39,911 bases of DNA, from positions 1 through 39,911 of the forward strand of contig CAYQVB010000165.1 of the NCBI GenBank assembly GCA_964420925.1, written 5' to 3'. Below, piece by piece: positions 39,473 through 39,911 of this stretch. This DNA comes from JAJEAD01 sp964420925. GTDB lineage: Bacteria; Pseudomonadota; Gammaproteobacteria; HK1. Both the position numbers and the translations under genes were made by a program. The notes under the pieces were generated by a model. It had not been told where the DNA came from, did not search any database, and was given only the letters and a program-made list of their open reading frames with translations. Each line of letters opens with the position of its first letter. Positions within the stretch are counted from its first letter, which is position 1.

Positions 39473-39911
39473 TCAGTACCGGCGAAGCGAGGCGGGAGCG
39501 ACGCCGGTGCGACCTGCCTCCGCCGCGGCGAGGATGGCGTCGATGATCGACTGGTAGCCGGTGCAGCGGCAGATGTTGCCGCCGATGGCATCGACCACCT
39601 CCTCCCGGCTCGGATTCGGGTTGGCGTCGAGCAGCGCCCTGGCCGCCATCAGCATGCCGGTGGTGCAGAAGCCGCACTGGGCCGCGAAGTGGTCCATGAA
39701 CGCCTGCTGCAGGGGGTGGAGTCCTTGCCTCCCGGGCAGAGATTCCGCCGTCTCGATCGCACGCCCTTCGCAGGTCGCGGCGAGGGTGATGCAGGCGAGG
39801 CGGGGCTCTCCATCGACGATGACGGTGCAGCTCCCGCAGGTGCCCTGCTTGCAGCCCTGCCGGACCGACGTCGTGTCGAGGCGGTAGCGAAGCAGCGACA
39901 GCAGCGTCTCG
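39473..39911 (-). CDS. molybdenum hydroxylase 2Fe-2S subunit (partial)
   Basis: Iron-sulfur small subunit of the same enzyme, running off the right edge, so its start is not in the window (145 codons visible). The plant-ferredoxin-type cluster is in GCKQGTCGSCTV with a further Cys in ARLACITL-like sequence. The second [2Fe-2S] cluster uses QCGFCTTGM and ICRCTGYQSI. It passes electrons from the molybdenum centre. It is the first visible gene of the minus-strand operon and is followed after 15 bases by the large subunit's N-terminal half. No FAD subunit gene is visible; it may lie beyond the edge. Confidence 0.92.
   Translation of the reverse strand, partial: ETLLSLLRYRLDTTSVRQGCKQGTCGSCTVIVDGEPRLACITLAATCEGRAIETAESLPGRQGLHPLQQAFMDHFAAQCGFCTTGMLMAARALLDANPNPSREEVVDAIGGNICRCTGYQSIIDAILAAAEAGRTGVAPASLRRY

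Noticed and set aside
1..39911. CRISPR array, prophage or insertion sequence
   Set aside because: No regularly spaced direct repeats with unique spacers, no cas, integrase, transposase or phage structural genes were seen.

Overview
The window is a GC-rich piece of a proteobacterial chromosome, probably gammaproteobacterial. The evidence is the gene families and the dispersed extragenic repeats built around a TCATTCCCGCG...CGGGAATCCA core. The gene set is dominated by peripheral catabolism of CoA esters, aldehydes and small organic acids, plus transporters and regulators. This resembles heterotrophic or host-associated marine lineages, but the lineage is inference. There are no rRNA or tRNA genes, integrases, transposases or phage genes.

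Layout. 1-1.25 kb: an AAA/DUF234 ATPase with a shortened C-terminus and a four-unit 15-bp tandem repeat upstream. 1.3-4.8 kb (minus): acyl-CoA dehydrogenase, MaoC hydratase and MmgE/PrpD protein. 5.1-8.9 kb: methyltransferase, Fe(II)/2OG oxygenase, a Uma2-like fragment, an MhpD/FAH-fold hydratase and a secreted nuclease-HhH fusion. 8.9-13.9 kb: a Bcr/CflA-type MFS exporter divergent from an operon of an acylating aldehyde dehydrogenase plus a two-subunit succinyl-CoA-synthetase-like ligase, a complete aldehyde-to-acid route that could conserve ATP. 14-18 kb (minus): a Tat-exported solute-binding protein, a Rieske-type oxygenase lacking its Rieske centre, a NodB-fold protein lacking its usual Asp, and a DUF5680 protein, divergent from an AraC regulator and an unknown gene. 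20-22 kb: two repeat-filled intergenic regions around a metallo-hydrolase. 21.9-26.7 kb: a metal ABC transporter whose permease is fused to a DtxR/MntR-type repressor (the architecture of chlamydial YtgCR), followed without a gap by a degenerate phosphotransferase and DUF6285. 26.7-29.7 kb (minus): an MFS transporter and an SMP-30/isochorismatase fusion. 29.9-31.8 kb: hicBA, arsI and a class II aldolase. 31.9-39.9 kb: an amidohydrolase, VWA (CoxE-like) and MoxR (CoxD-like) operon, a vapBC-like module on the other strand, then a molybdenum hydroxylase whose large subunit is split in two, with a 2Fe-2S subunit running off the right edge.

Main points of interest: the permease-repressor fusion with MntR-like metal ligands; the Rieske oxygenase with an in-frame loss of the Rieske motif; the split molybdenum hydroxylase with a low-complexity tail at the break; the SMP-30/isochorismatase fusion with Ser in place of the catalytic Cys; and the acylating dehydrogenase/ligase operon. 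Several enzymes here have lost hallmark residues (phosphotransferase, deacetylase, isochorismatase, Rieske), which suggests repurposing or gene decay in this segment.
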